From: Patagioenas fasciata | Taxonomy: Eukaryota; Chordata; Aves; Columbiformes; Columbidae | Reading direction: 5' to 3' | Assembly: GCF_037038585.1 (NCBI RefSeq) | Contig: NC_092520.1 | Coordinates: 13,771,001 to 13,835,000 of the forward strand | Length of the DNA stretch: 64,000 bases | Part shown: positions 1 to 12,547 of the stretch, one piece after another | Layout of the letters: every line of letters starts with the position of its first letter | Position numbering within the stretch: position 1 is the first letter of the stretch | The notes under the pieces: generated by a model | Told to the model about the DNA's origin: nothing | Databases searched by the model: none | Seen by the model: the letters and a program-made list of their open reading frames with translations, nothing else | Program-made: the position numbers and the translations under genes

Positions 1-3000
1 AAAGCTGCTGTATGTGGCCCACAAAATGTCCCAGATCACATCTCAGTTGTTCTTAATGTGCATTTTGGCCGGCGCAGGGGACTGCGCTAATTGGTTAAGT
101 ATGTTCTAGTGTCTGGCCACCAGCTGCCAGACACAACATGGCACAGCGCTGCCTTAATGCTGTTTGTTGCGATCAGTTAATTTGTCTGGATTATGAACTC
201 TTCTGCCATCAGGAAGAGAAAAGCACTTTAAGGCTATTTCAATCCGTTTGCTCTGCCTTCCGCTGTCAAAAGCCTGATTTGCAATTAGGAATTTAGGCAG
301 CACTTTCATGTGCTCGGAAAGCAGCAGAGCAAAGCTTCCAGAGAGATTTATTTCCATAGAAATAGAGGTATCAGCAATTCCCAAGAAGCCGCTATTTACC
401 AGAAGTTAGTAAATTGTTCGCATTGTTGTTGTTTATGGAGCTGTAAAGGGGCACAGAGCCGAGGTGCCTTGTCCAGAGACCAGCGCAGTAACCGGTGCCT
501 CACTCGGCCGGTTCCTTCCTGGGGCTCAGCCCAGCCAGGACGCAGGAGGGGTCAGGAAAGGGCTCTCTGCTGGGATGCCCCAAGCTTGGAGCAGTCTTAT
601 CATTTTTGATGCCCCAATAATGAGCTGGTTAGTGTAAAACAGGGATCAACATGTCAAATCCTCCTTGCTTCCCATGGGACTTGCTGCCAGAGCTATCCCT
701 TTGCTCTTGTAGTTGTGCCTTTGCTCTTTACATTATGATACTTGTAGACAAGTTTCCTAATTTATAAGGCTCTAATTTGGGAAGATGCTGAATTAGCTCC
801 TGGAAAAGTGTTAATTTTCTGTAGTTCACATCTATTTCTTCTGAAACCAGGAATACCGTTGAAATTATGGCCTTCGTTTATTAGCTCTGTTGTTGCTGTT
901 GTTATTTATTATTATTATTATTGTTGTTGTTGTTGTTGTTGTTGTTACAATGCAAATTCCTTCCAAATGAGTGATCTGTACTTCTAACAGTGTTGGTTTA
1001 TAATTAAATCCTGGGGCCATGCTTTCTAAGGGGTTTCAATCCAATGATTATTCACTAATTGCAGTAATCTGTAAAGAGACAGGCATACTGCATGAACATA
1101 GAATGTAGAAATCGTACACTCACATGTAAAAGTCCTTGTGAGTGTCCCTCTCTTAATTAGTTACCTTGAGCCCTTTTGCAGTCGATGGAGGGAAATAAAA
1201 TCTCCTAGAGTGCAATTCCTGTCAGCTTAAAGCAGACATCTAAAGCAGATCAGATAATTCATGCCCTAGAAGTACCTATTTCACTTCAGTGACTATAATG
1301 AGAGCCTAGGATGACTAGACCAAATGTGGATGACTACACTACAGATATCTAAAATTAAGTGAAATAAATCTCGCACTGAATATGTTTTGGGGCAAAAAGC
1401 CAACATCTTTTGTTCAGGTCAAAGGACAGCTACAAAGAAATCCAGTGTTAAGGCCCAGATCCTATTAACTGCAAAATTAAAGTATAGCCCCCTTTTCTGT
1501 GATGTTATGCCATCCTTCCAGTGTCCCTCTGGGTCCTGGGGCTGACAGCAGAGGGGCTGGAAGGGTTGTCCATGACCACCAGTGTCCTCAGTTCTTCCCC
1601 AGGAAGAGTTTGATCCTGAGATCCATTCCTTCTCTATTTGAGGGTCAGTTTGGCTTTATGTTCATTTATTTTCTTAATACAGCCTGCATGATATGGTATT
1701 TCTTTTCGTTAGTTCTCAGTTACTCAGTTTTGTGGTCTCTGAACTGGTTTAGACAGTTACATGCCTGCAGTGACCACTGGCTGACCACTGCGGTTTGTGT
1801 TTTTATAGCCTGGGACCTCCAGCAACATCCTGTGTTTACATTCTCGCAAACCCCGGTTTTATTCTAGGATCACAGGTAATCTAATCTACACAGAAAATCT
1901 ACTTGTTATCACTATAAACTAAAGCTAACCCAAAGCAAACCTGATTGCTGCACATTTGCTACCTCAGTTAAATAAAACTAGCTAATTATCAGCTTAGGTC
2001 AGGACAAGCCCAAACAAATCTTGTCACCCTTGGCTGTCAGGTCAATAAAACCAGTGCAGCCTTTTACTAGGAATGGCAAAAAAAATTCATATTTACTGGG
2101 CTACACCAAATACCATCCAGAAACTGTTTGACTGTGTTTGCACAGTGTCTCATCTGTTCTGCTCCAGAAGTTGTGTAGAGGTGTTGACGCTGCTGTGCTA
2201 ATACAGCTCTACAACTGCTGAGCAGCATTTTGCTTGCGTATGTCCAGCTCAGCACATGGACAGAGAGAGCTTCCATCTGTCTCCGTCCATCTTTAGAGGC
2301 AGGTCCACAGTCTTCATGTCTCTTGTGAAAATGTGAGCAAGTAAAGTGACAAAGATTCTGTGAGTATTTATTGTAGCAATGGCTTAGTGTTTAGGAAAGC
2401 CCTCTGAATAATTTTAAATGCTTGGATATTTGGAAACAGCTGAACAACCCAATGTCTTGAACACTGGCTGTCTTGAAAGGGATTTCAGTCAGGCATTGGG
2501 TAACTGAAGAACCACAGATCACGAGTCCCTCCAAAGAAATCTCAACTTAAATATTATTTGTGCTTTCAGTTATTCATTAGCAAAAATCAAGGAACCATTT
2601 AAAAAGTTAGGCGAACAGCATGTTCTTTAGTAATTATAATTCCCAATGTGCTGGCATGCTATTTTTTAAATGTAATTTTAAGATTGCTGTACTGACAAAT
2701 TGGAATCTTTCTAATTGTTTAAATGACTCACCGCCACCAATCAGAACAGAATAGATACTCTATTAAAGTTGATAATTACCGTATATCTGAGTATTTCACA
2801 GTCCACTTAGTCTTCTGATAGAGTTCTTTGAATGATCTCCCCCTCACATTTCTTCCTGTCTAGCAGATTGTTTTAAGAAATGTTTTAACACTAGAGCAGG
2901 TGATAAAATGCTTCTGGTAATCCTTCAAGGTGAATTACAAGCTTCTGGGAAGAAGGGTTGCCTTTCATTTAAAGGACAAAATATGACCAAATTCAAGAAC

Positions 3001-5817
3001 CAAGGAAAAGTAACAGCCACCTGACAATATCCAGACAGACATCTACACTAAAGGCACTGGAAGTTTCACTCAAATTTGCATTTGTGGGATTTGGTTGGAT
3101 ACATACATATCATATAGATGGCTACATTTGAGCAGGTCACCTAGGTTCTCTTTCAGGTCAATGTAAAGAAATGGTGGCTCCTAGAGTATAGAGTCATCAG
3201 GTTGTGAAAAGGGCTTCTAAAACAATCCAGGCAAATCATACTCCACATGGTTTTTGTTTGGTTGGTTGTTGTTTTTTTCTCTTCAGTACCACGCTAGGCT
3301 CCAATGGCTAGCTTAAAAGCAGATGCCTACATTTTTGACATCTGAATTTAGATTAGATAAATCCTATATGCATCCTAAAGGCACTGCCTCATACCTAATG
3401 TTTACAGTGATGAATATGAAGTCTCATAAAGCACTGGACACATATGACACTGAAGCTGCGGTGCACAGCTTCACTTTAAAAGATTAAATCAGATAAAAAA
3501 CATGACAGACACATGGTGCAAACACAGAACTGATGCAAACTCATCCTGCCAATTCGAGTGTAATGCCTTTTCCTTTTGAAGGGATGACTTTGTGCCAGCA
3601 GACTCTATTGCAGAACAGAAATGGTCTCATGTCATTCTCCTCTGATAGTGGACTTGGTATTGGCTATCCAAGTGATAAGGAGCTGATGTAAGTATCACAT
3701 CATTTTTTTCTAATGTGAGAGAAATACAGTCATGTGCTCTTGTCTGACCCAGATTGAATTTTACTGTTTGGTAATGCATGTATGAAGTATCAATGAAGGT
3801 GGAACCAAGGGTGTGCTGTAAGGGCTTTTATTCCTGAACGATGATGTGCTGCAATCTGGCCCATCTGTCTTGGCAGACCCCATCCCATAAAGTGAAAAAA
3901 CCTTATCAGGCACAGACATATTTATTTTAATTAATCTTAGTTACCTGCTTTACTCTCTCATTTATGCTGTCTGACACATCTTTCACCACAAGGAGAATTC
4001 CTTTCAGATGATACGTGAGGAATGGGGCTAACATGTCACGGCATCTTCCCGTGCTGGTGCTGGTTCCATAACAAGCTTCGTACTCTGAGATGGCTGCTAG
4101 TCTGAAAGTTTTATTGTCCTGATAAATGTTTCTAGCTCATGTTAAATGAGCTGTGTGCTTGATCCAGATGGTTCACTGGATACAGCTTGAAGGTCAAATG
4201 TTGCCGACACTTGAGCCAGTAATGTGCATGAGCATCTGGGATCCAAACCATAATTCTCTTGTTAATCAAAACAGGCCTGTATTAATATGTGAAGGTTTTG
4301 CAGTGTGACACTTTATATACACCAACCAAAAGAGAGCTTCTTGTGTGCATTAACTTTAGGTAATTGATGCAGAAAAGAAAAACCATAGCAAATATTCCCC
4401 CTTCCATCATCATTTTCCCTTGCGCTCAAGAAGGTACCTGTGTCAACAGTGAAGCTGAAGGAGCTCCCTATAAATGGATGGTGCCATTTCTCATTAATGC
4501 TGGGACAGCTTTCCCAGAGTTATACCCATTTTAAATCAACTGGGAGATTTGTATTCAGACAGGATAAGAAGACAGCCTATTTAAAAATAAAATAAAGGAG
4601 AATATAAAATTGGGCCAGAAGACCCAATGTTGTTTGCTGTCAGACATAATTTGTTTTGTCAGAATGAGCCTGAGTGAGGACAGCAGAAATATATTCAGTC
4701 AATATTCACAGTAGAAATTCTTACCAAGTTGACTTTGATCATGATCATATCTTTCTTCCAGCACTCTAACAAAAGAATGCATGGATAGTAAGTGGTGTGA
4801 GACAAAACAATATTTAAAACAAATAGCAAGGAACTTTTGCGAAGTACAACTATCATTCATAATTTTGTGATTACACAACAGGAAGCAGTTTGGATGGTGC
4901 ATCCTTCCTGTCCAGGAGAAGCAGCTTTCCATGTCATCAGTGAGTTGACTCAGAACAGTTCACATTTTAAATATGAAAAACTTCCTAAACTGATTTAGTT
5001 GTGTGTGTGTGTCAGATTTCTTGGGAAGATTAGATAGTTGCCAAGACTGGACTTTTTTTGAAAGTGCTGCAAAATCTTGCCCTTTTTTTAAGAAAGACCT
5101 TCTACCACAGCTAAATGTCACCTTTAACTCTGCACTGTCCACCCATATACCAGCATTTCCAAGGGTCATCAACTCTCCAAATACTAATCCTAAACCTTAA
5201 AAAAATCGGCAAAGTAACCAGTCAACCAAGATACGTGTGTCTCAAGCGAAAATAGGTGGAAGTTCCATCGAGATTGTATCACTTTTGCTGTTACTAAGGC
5301 TACATGGTAGAAGTCTCAAATATGGCAAGATATGGTGATACGATTAAAAAATTAATTCACTGAATGTTTCTAGTTGTATCTTTCCAGTCTGTTTTAGAAA
5401 TTCAGTCTACTCAGGGATAAGAAGAATGGATGAGGCAGTTGAGCAATTAATTCATTGGCATTTTTTTTCTTAGTTAAGAAAACTTACCTAAACTGATCCT
5501 CCAGTATTTTTGGAACTTCTAGCATTGCAGATGAGGCCTATGAATTGTGCTTGTATTTAGTTACCTGTTGTTTGGTGATACTTTTAAGAAAAACTGCAAG
5601 TAACAAACGTTGCTCTGTATTTCTTCCCTGACATTAGTTAAGGTACCTAAGCAGGATTCATGCAATACAGATAATTGATATTAATGAGTGATATGTAGAA
5701 ATAAGAGCTTTAATTACAAATATTAGATATGGTGAAGGTCAATTTTGGTGCTTTACCCTGTTTTTTTGCACATGAATGTAGGGTTGATTCTATAATATGG
5801 TTTTGAGTGCTTGCTTT
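1..5817. other. Non-coding stretch, no gene seen
   Basis: I see no gene here. The longest open frame is 122 codons (1499-1867, plus strand); it has no recognisable domain, and its composition looks like chance. Other frames are below 80 codons. The stretch is AT-rich and mostly unique-looking, with a TTG/TTA microsatellite near 889-946 and a short GT run near 4999-5013. Intronic or intergenic bird DNA is the likeliest identity. A short spliced exon or non-coding RNA exon cannot be excluded by reading alone. Confidence 0.7.
889..946. repeat. TTG/TTA trinucleotide microsatellite
   Basis: A compound trinucleotide repeat. A short TTG block is followed by about five TTA units and then about eight perfect TTG units. 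Such tracts are common, length-variable simple repeats. No open frame suggests a coding poly-amino-acid run. Confidence 0.95.
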
Positions 5818-6573
5818 CACAGAACCACAGAAGAATTGAGGTTGGAAGGGGCCTCTGGAGGTCGTCTGATCCACCCACCTCAAGCAGGGCCATCTAGAGC
5901 CAGTTCCCTGGAACCACATCTAGATGACTTTTGAGTATTTCCAAGGAGGGAGACTCTACAACCTCTCTGGGCATCCTGTGTCAGTGATTGGTCACCCTTA
6001 CAGTAAAAAAGCGTTTCCTGATGTTCACAGGGAACCTCCTGTGTTCCAGTTTGTGCCCATTGCCCCTGGTCCCATCACTGGGCACCACTGAAAAGATCCT
6101 GTGCCTTTGCACTCTCCCTCTGGGTATTTATAGACATTGAACAGATCCATCTGAGCCTTCTCTTCTCCAGGCTGAACAGTCCCAACTCTCTCAACCTTGA
6201 AGAGATGCTCCAAACCCTTCATCATCTTAGTGACACTTGGTTGGACTCTCTCCAACATGTCTATGTCTCTCTTGTACTGAACAGCCCAGAACTGGACACA
6301 GTACTCCAAGTGTAGCCTCACCAGGGCTGAGTAGAGTGGAAGGACCAACTCTCTTGCCCTGCTGTCAATGCTTTGTGTAATGCAGCCCAGGATACCATTA
6401 GCCTTCTTTGTAGCAAGGGCTCATCGCTGCGTGTGTTCAACTTGGTGTCCATCAACGCCCCCAAGTCCTTTTCTGCCAAGTTGCTTCCCATCTGGGTGGC
6501 CCCTAGTATATGTTGGCACCTGGAGTTGTTTGTCCCCAGGTGCAGGACTTTGCACTTCCCTTTGTTGAACTAT
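5818..6573 (-). mobile_element. CR1 LINE, 5'-truncated 3' fragment
   Basis: This is the 3' part of a chicken-repeat-1 (CR1) non-LTR retrotransposon in reverse orientation. The low-coordinate end carries the reverse complement of the typical CR1 3' terminus (a doubled CACAGAA-type motif), followed by wording typical of the CR1 3' UTR. Reading leftward on the minus strand, the frame 6348-6025 encodes the end of the reverse transcriptase ORF, including the hallmark SALVRLHLEYCVQFWA. The right end stops abruptly near 6573 inside ORF2, the 5' truncation normal for LINE copies. Frameshifts and stops make it non-functional. No target-site duplication is evident, as usual for CR1. Confidence 0.95.
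6025..6348 (-). pseudogene. CR1 ORF2 C-terminal remnant (reverse transcriptase tail)
   Basis: This is a 107-codon open piece inside the CR1 copy. The first 50 or so residues match the conserved region after the polymerase core of CR1 ORF2 (PLYSALVRLHLEYCVQFWA, then a LERVQ segment). It then drifts out of frame, as shown by loss of the expected sequence after the KGLEH motif. It lacks the catalytic reverse transcriptase motifs because the copy is 5'-truncated, so it is a dead fragment and not a gene. Confidence 0.9.
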
Positions 6574-9288
6574 CCATGGCTTTTTCAAACTACTTAAGCA
6601 ATAAGACTCTTGTTCTTTCCCATGTGGAAACTACTGCATAATTTAATAGATCTCACTGTTTAAAAGTATTTTCTCGCTATTTTGGCAAGACATTAATTCC
6701 ACAGCTAACACTATTGGCAGCAGCTTCAGGATGAAATGGAAAGATGAGATAAAATGGGAACAGTGAGAAGAGAAAATTGTTTCTTAATTTTGCTCTAGGC
6801 AGCCTGTCTGCTTGCTTCTCCTCTAAGCAGAGAGGGATTAGCCTATGCCCATTTCTTTTTCAGATACAGCAAAGGTAAATTGTGAAATGAACCTGTAATG
6901 ATTCTCCATTTGCTTACCTCCAGAAATAGTTTCCAGCTAAATATTCAACTTGCAACACAGGGAACACAATTAAGTTTTTTTGATACTTAAAATAATAACC
7001 TTTATCAGGGTAACCAAAAAAGAATCTTCCCTACCAGCAAAGGTAGTGTGGCAGAGCCTTGTATTATAATTGCAACTGCTAATAGTCACATCCTGCAATC
7101 TTGAAACAGCAAGGGTACACATTAAATAGCATGCATACACAGCAGATTGTGCTTTATACACCTTTTTGCACTCGCAAGGATATTTTATTCTAACTCTTGC
7201 ATGTGAATAATCCCACTGAAATCAATAGCATTAGTTGCATATACTTTTTTCTAGGAGCTGAAAAGAAATCACATCATTTGTTGCAACCCAGCAAGCTTGC
7301 TGGATTGAGACAGCATGGAGAGAAGTGGAGAGAAGCAATTGCCCTGCAAAGAGGGTGCAAGAGGGAAGTCGGCCTCATAACCCTTTTTGATTTTCTTTTC
7401 CTGTTGTCCAGTAGATCTGGGTTTCCTCCTCCATTGTAGTAATTGCAGTACTCTGGGGTGTGCTCTAACAGAATCTGGCAGAGACATTTAAAAGCCCCAT
7501 GGGTCTCCTCTCTTCATGGAAAAGGCACAGAAAGGTACCTCTTAAACCATCATCACAGTGTAGCTTGTTGGTTCAAGCTGAATTAGATATGTGTACAGCA
7601 TCAACACTTCAGCGGATGAAAACAGCCTTAGTCCTGTTTAGTCATTAGGATGATACCAGCCTGTGTCAAAAACTATAGGATAACTCGCTTCTGTAGCTTG
7701 GGAAAGAGATTTAATGCTCTTCATGTCCCAGCGTGCTGTCAGCAACAAAGGACGTCACTTCATTAACTTCTGCTGTGTTGAAGTATATTGTGTGTCCTAA
7801 TATTCAGCTTTGCTAAGGGCAGGAACTCGTGCCTGGAGGAGCAGATGGCTAGTGGAAGGAACCGTTACTCTGGTAAAAAGCAAGAATTCTCTGAAAACTG
7901 AAACTTTCTTAACTGATAGGAAATTCAACAGCTGTGAAATGTCCTCTCATTTGCAACTTAGAAAGAAAACTGGTGAAAATTGAAATTTTGTGTGAATGAA
8001 GCAATGACATTGGTTTTTGTTTGTTTGTTTGTTTGAGTTTTAATGCATATGCTATATTTTATATGATGTAAAAACTTTTTTCAAGCAATAATTTCAAATA
8101 ATTTATTGAAGTATTTTAAATAATTAATTTGCCTTTTTATTTTATTTATTTATTCTTTTTTTTTCTCTAACAAGAATTAGACTTTGTCAGGGAGTTGTCC
8201 CAAGATGTATTAACTTCAAACCCAACATTTTCCAAGGGAGAAATGTTCCAATAGTTTTTGGAGTAAGTGTAATTACTTATATATTTATTTAATGTGATCT
8301 GCATTTCATTAATTTTGAACTTTTATATTTCTCATTGAAAATAAATCTTCAGTGCTTGCTGTCTATTTTAATGGGGATTTTTATCTAGATGTCATAGATG
8401 ACATGTAAATGTTAAAGGTAGTTCAGATGTAAAATAAACATTCATTTAATTCCTACTGACTCTTGGTAGGAACACATTTATATTTCATGGTACTGTAATA
8501 TCGGGATCTGGATGGCTGCTTTCAGGGGGAAATGATAAACAGCATCGTTCCTTGCAGTTAGATCACAATTCTTGAGAACAGTCCATTCAGCAACAAATCA
8601 AAAGGTTTTTGTTAAAGAGGAAAGCCATATTGCTCTTGCCCAAGTTGCATCGATGTTTGAAACTTGATATAGAAGGTAGAAACAGTAACCTGTGAGAGAG
8701 CATAATTACACTTCAACCCAGAGAAGGAATGATAACATGGTGATAGAAAAAGAACTGAAACTATTTTTTCTTCAGCACTGAAAGAGAAAACTTGATATCT
8801 ACAATAACTGACGAGAAGCTTATCTGATATTAAGCATATATACTGCTTCGTGGAAGAGACAGAATACATGAGAAAAGATGCCTTGCAGTGTGTAAAAAGC
8901 CTTTGTCAGATATAGAGTGCTTTTGATCTTAGTGTTTTATCTTCCATGAATTTTTGTATAGTGTGACTTTCATGTGTTACATATAGCAGAGAATAGTGTT
9001 TTTTACTGATAGTGGAGGAAAAATGAATGTCTAATGCAGTGTGATATATGACGTGGAGATAGTTTAATATATACAGCTATTTGTGGACTTTGTGCTTTTT
9101 TCAATGTGTGCCTGAGTGCAGAGCAGCAAATAAAAATTGTAGCTGATAGCTAGATTTTCTTTATTTTAACTCACTGTTTTGTAGCAAATACAGGTAGAAA
9201 CTTTATGATTGTTTTCCTTAGAGGCTCCCAAGTTCAGTTAACATAAAAAAAATTTGGTGGACTCTGTCAACCAGGACTTATGAGATTT
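6574..9288. other. Non-coding stretch, no gene seen
   Basis: I see no gene. Open frames are 85 codons or shorter and unrecognised; the frames at 7197-7439 (plus) and 7269-7487 (minus) overlap on opposite strands, as expected by chance. The section around 8040-8170 is very AT-rich, next to a TTTG microsatellite at 8016-8035. Confidence 0.65.
8016..8035. repeat. TTTG tetranucleotide microsatellite
   Basis: About five units of TTTG, slightly interrupted at the left edge. It is an ordinary simple repeat. Confidence 0.9.
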
Positions 9289-9380
9289 GGGTTAAGCTTC
9301 CACTTCTGGCACAGCCAGCCAGTCGGCTTCATGGGCATGACAAAATATCTTAATTTTCCATCTATAAAACGGGTGAAACA
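9289..9380 (+). repeat. Possible MIR-type (CORE-SINE) relic
   Basis: The segment contains, in the right order, degraded phrases of the MIR core and 3' region. There is a CCACTTCTGGCACAG-like piece, a GGGCATGAC piece where MIR has GGGCAAGTCAC, and then TTTTCCATCTATAAAACGGG where MIR has a TTTCC-CATCTGTAAAATGGG block. MIR-like SINEs are ancient in amniotes, and copies in birds are strongly diverged. This is recognition by eye; a coincidental match remains possible. Confidence 0.45.
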
Positions 9381-11820
9381 ACTGATCAGCCACGAGTCTA
9401 CCACCCATCCAGATATGGATTAGAAGATCTCTTGATGTCTTTTCACAACATTTTAACAAAAGTTGTTAAAAGTCCCTTTTAACTTATTTTCTGATTCCCT
9501 TTTCCCTGCCTCTACCATTTACAATGCAGCGCATCTGATCCATCAGATCAGTCGGTGTCTCTTACCCTGTATATAAACCATTCCAACACATTGACATCCA
9601 GTGCCAGCAAAGGGCTCCCAGAACTACTGCAGTACAAATGATAATAAAAAAATACAGCCTTGATGTGAGTTGGTTTTTACTACTTACAAACAATATGGCA
9701 GATTTGTACAAACTATTTTTTATCTCCCAGGAAGAAGTTTTAACTGAGACCAGGGGAGAGGATTATCATTTCACGAGTAAACAACTGCAGAGAGTTTGCA
9801 GATAAAAAAGCAGAGATTGCAAAAGGCTTTCCAGTAGTCAGATCATTTCTTTTGTTAAGTTGCTCTAAAGGACATTGTGTTCCTTGCCATTGCACCTAGA
9901 AATATATATTTCTCCAGCTATGGAGAAATTTGTTTTTCAAGATGGTGAAGTATGGTGGTGTTTTTAGAGCTGTTATGAATCTTGTGTAGGAAACATGGGA
10001 ACTGTTCTGATATATGGCAGATGTAGTGCAACTACCGTGATGAAAACCACCCAAGGAGCTCATATTTTTTCTTTCTCCCCTGCTGTGTTTGGAAAACCCT
10101 TCAGTGTGCATCATCAGTCTGGAGTTACAGCACTTCAAAGCTGGATGTCAGAAGATTCAGAAAACATCACTGGTTACAGCTTATCCCTCATGTAACTCCA
10201 TGGATTTGAGTGAGATTATACCAGGAGTAAGCTGAGCCCAGTGGTCTCCACTGAGCCTGCTTGACTCCATAAAATCCGGTGTGAGGATTTGTAATGCTAA
10301 ACTGACAGGAGAGACCAAAGCGTTGTATAAGTGGTGTTGAAAAGATAGGAAATTGAGAAGGGGGAGGAGGAAGAGAAAGTGAGGGAGAAGAAAAAGCTGA
10401 TTTCAGATGACTATCAGCTCTGCCTGTCTTTGCTTTTTATATCTCTTCTGCTTTTATTTATATTTTTTTTTCCTCATTCTTTTATTCATCTTCACTTTAT
10501 TTTCATGGTTTGGCTATTTTAGCTGGCCTGTGGTGTTTCTGTTCTTCTGTTCCTCTGTGGTGTTTCTTCAGTTTTCAGCACCGTCATTTCAACAGCTTTT
10601 AACAGCTACAAATATTAACCAAGGTGCAGGGACCTCCTGGGGCAGGCAGTTCAGCCTTTTAGCAGCACTTGGTTAATCTCCTTTATTCTGATCCAGTGGT
10701 GGTCTGCATATGCTTACTAGCAAAAGATAGGTGTGAGAAAGTGAAGAAGTGGAGTGGTGTAGGTCTAGTGCAGAGCAGGGGGAAATCAGGGGCTCTGGAT
10801 CCACTTAAAAAGAATAAACTCTCTCCATGAAATGACAAAATCTGGACTGGATGCAGAGTTTACTGTTTACTAATATTATGCTGTTACGGTTGTTATTTTG
10901 CTCTTAAGCACATTACCGCAGTTTCTAGGAATCACAGTTGTGCTCCCTACACACACTGGCCATGGAGAAGAACTCTATTTCGGGGACCGGTCTCCTGGAT
11001 GAAGATTAGCTTTTCGAGATGAGCAGAAGGAAAAAGATAGTAGGTTTGCAGTTCTCTTTCTTTTATCTGTAGGTCTTGGTGACATTTTCAGAAGCAGATA
11101 GGAAAAGTCAAATTAGAAAGCAATTTGAGCTTTCCAGTCCACACAGATACTGGATTTAAGACCTTGTCTGACTTAGAGTTATGATTTTGGAAGCATTTGA
11201 GGAGAAACACCTTTTTTAAAGAACACTGTTGACCACTTGAAATCATAATTTCCAAGAGAAATCTGTTACAATATTGATTGAGAACTTTTTACTGCTTCAG
11301 TGAGGATCTTTCAAGAACACAGGACAGAAGGTGAAGGCTTTTTTGTGTTCTCCTTTTCTTTTTTTTAACTTGACAAGGATGGTGACTGTGGGAATATGAG
11401 GCAATCAGAGTGATTTGTGAAAGACTCTTTCTGCTGTGAAGTCCAGAGGTTAAACATATTTGAGGAAATAACATTTAATGCTATGCAAGGAGATTTGATG
11501 TACAGTTCCCACTGCAGAGAAGTCTCTGTGTAGTATTTGAGAGCTTATCTTGTTTCTTCTAGGAGGAGGCAGTTTCTTATTATACTCCTAACAAAACAAA
11601 TGAAATGGCTTGGTAATGTTTGAGACTGTAGATGGTAAATGAGTATGTCATCTTTGCGAGTTCAGATTTGACCTGAATGATTTCTGTATGAAGGTTAAGG
11701 GATACTAAAAATAAATTAAAAAGAGTCTTACCAGGATTACTGTATTCATCAAAGACACAAAATATTCTGTTTCAGCTAATACTTGGATTCATCACGTGTT
11801 CAGTCTCTATTTTCTCTGGC

Positions 11821-11851
11821 TATATATATATGTATATATATATATATATAT
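11821..11851. repeat. TA dinucleotide microsatellite
   Basis: A nearly perfect run of TA units, interrupted once by TG. It is expected to be length-variable. A minus-strand 64-codon frame crossing it (isoleucine/tyrosine run) is an artefact of the repeat. Confidence 0.95.
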
Positions 11852-12505
11852 GCATAAATGCATTTTTGTTAAAATTAAACCCAAGTTATCTGTCAAACTA
11901 CTTCTATGAAAATCATTCTCTGTCATGAGCTTTTCTGAGCAACACGTAGCCCAAAGTAGCCAATTTACCAAAGACAGATAATTCAGAGGCAAAGTTGTCA
12001 TGACAACTTTAGCTCTATCTCTGCCTTTTCCTCCATGGGTGCATTATGAATGAAGGGGTGGAGAGGTTGTTAAGGGAACTTAAGCTGAACATCCTGATTT
12101 CTGTAGATTCAGAGTTTAGTGTAACCACTTTTTATTTATTTTTAATTACGGCTTCTTATTCAGAGTTGTAGTTAGTCCTGTATTTAGACTTTTAGGGTAT
12201 TTTAGGATCTTATGGATAAATGACACATAGAATATGTAAGAAGAAAAAGAGGAAAAAGTACTCTGGGACTTTTGTTGAAAATTGCATAGAACTGCAGTTA
12301 AAGCATTGTGTTAAACCCATCTTTCAGCAATACTTCCTGTGAAAAGAAGGATCTTTGATACCATTATTCTAAATACAATGTCCTTGGTTTGGATTTCATG
12401 GCAGCTTTTTAGTGCTGAATCATATTATTTCTGATTCACAGCAGCATAAGTAAAAACAAACCCAGATAAAACTGTTCGTTAAGAAACACTGAGGCATGGA
12501 AATGA

Positions 12506-12547
12506 CCTTACAACCTGACAGGCTTACCTTACAACATGACAGGCTTT
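12506..12547. repeat. 21-bp tandem duplication
   Basis: Two adjacent 21-bp copies, beginning CCTTACAACCTGACAGGC and CCTTACAACATGACAGGC, differ at two positions. This is a small local duplication, probably from replication slippage. Confidence 0.9.

Noticed and set aside
12484..12510. ACACTGAGGCATGGAAATGACC, resembling a reverse-strand MIR phrase
   Set aside because: The match is too short, with no neighbouring MIR phrases in order.
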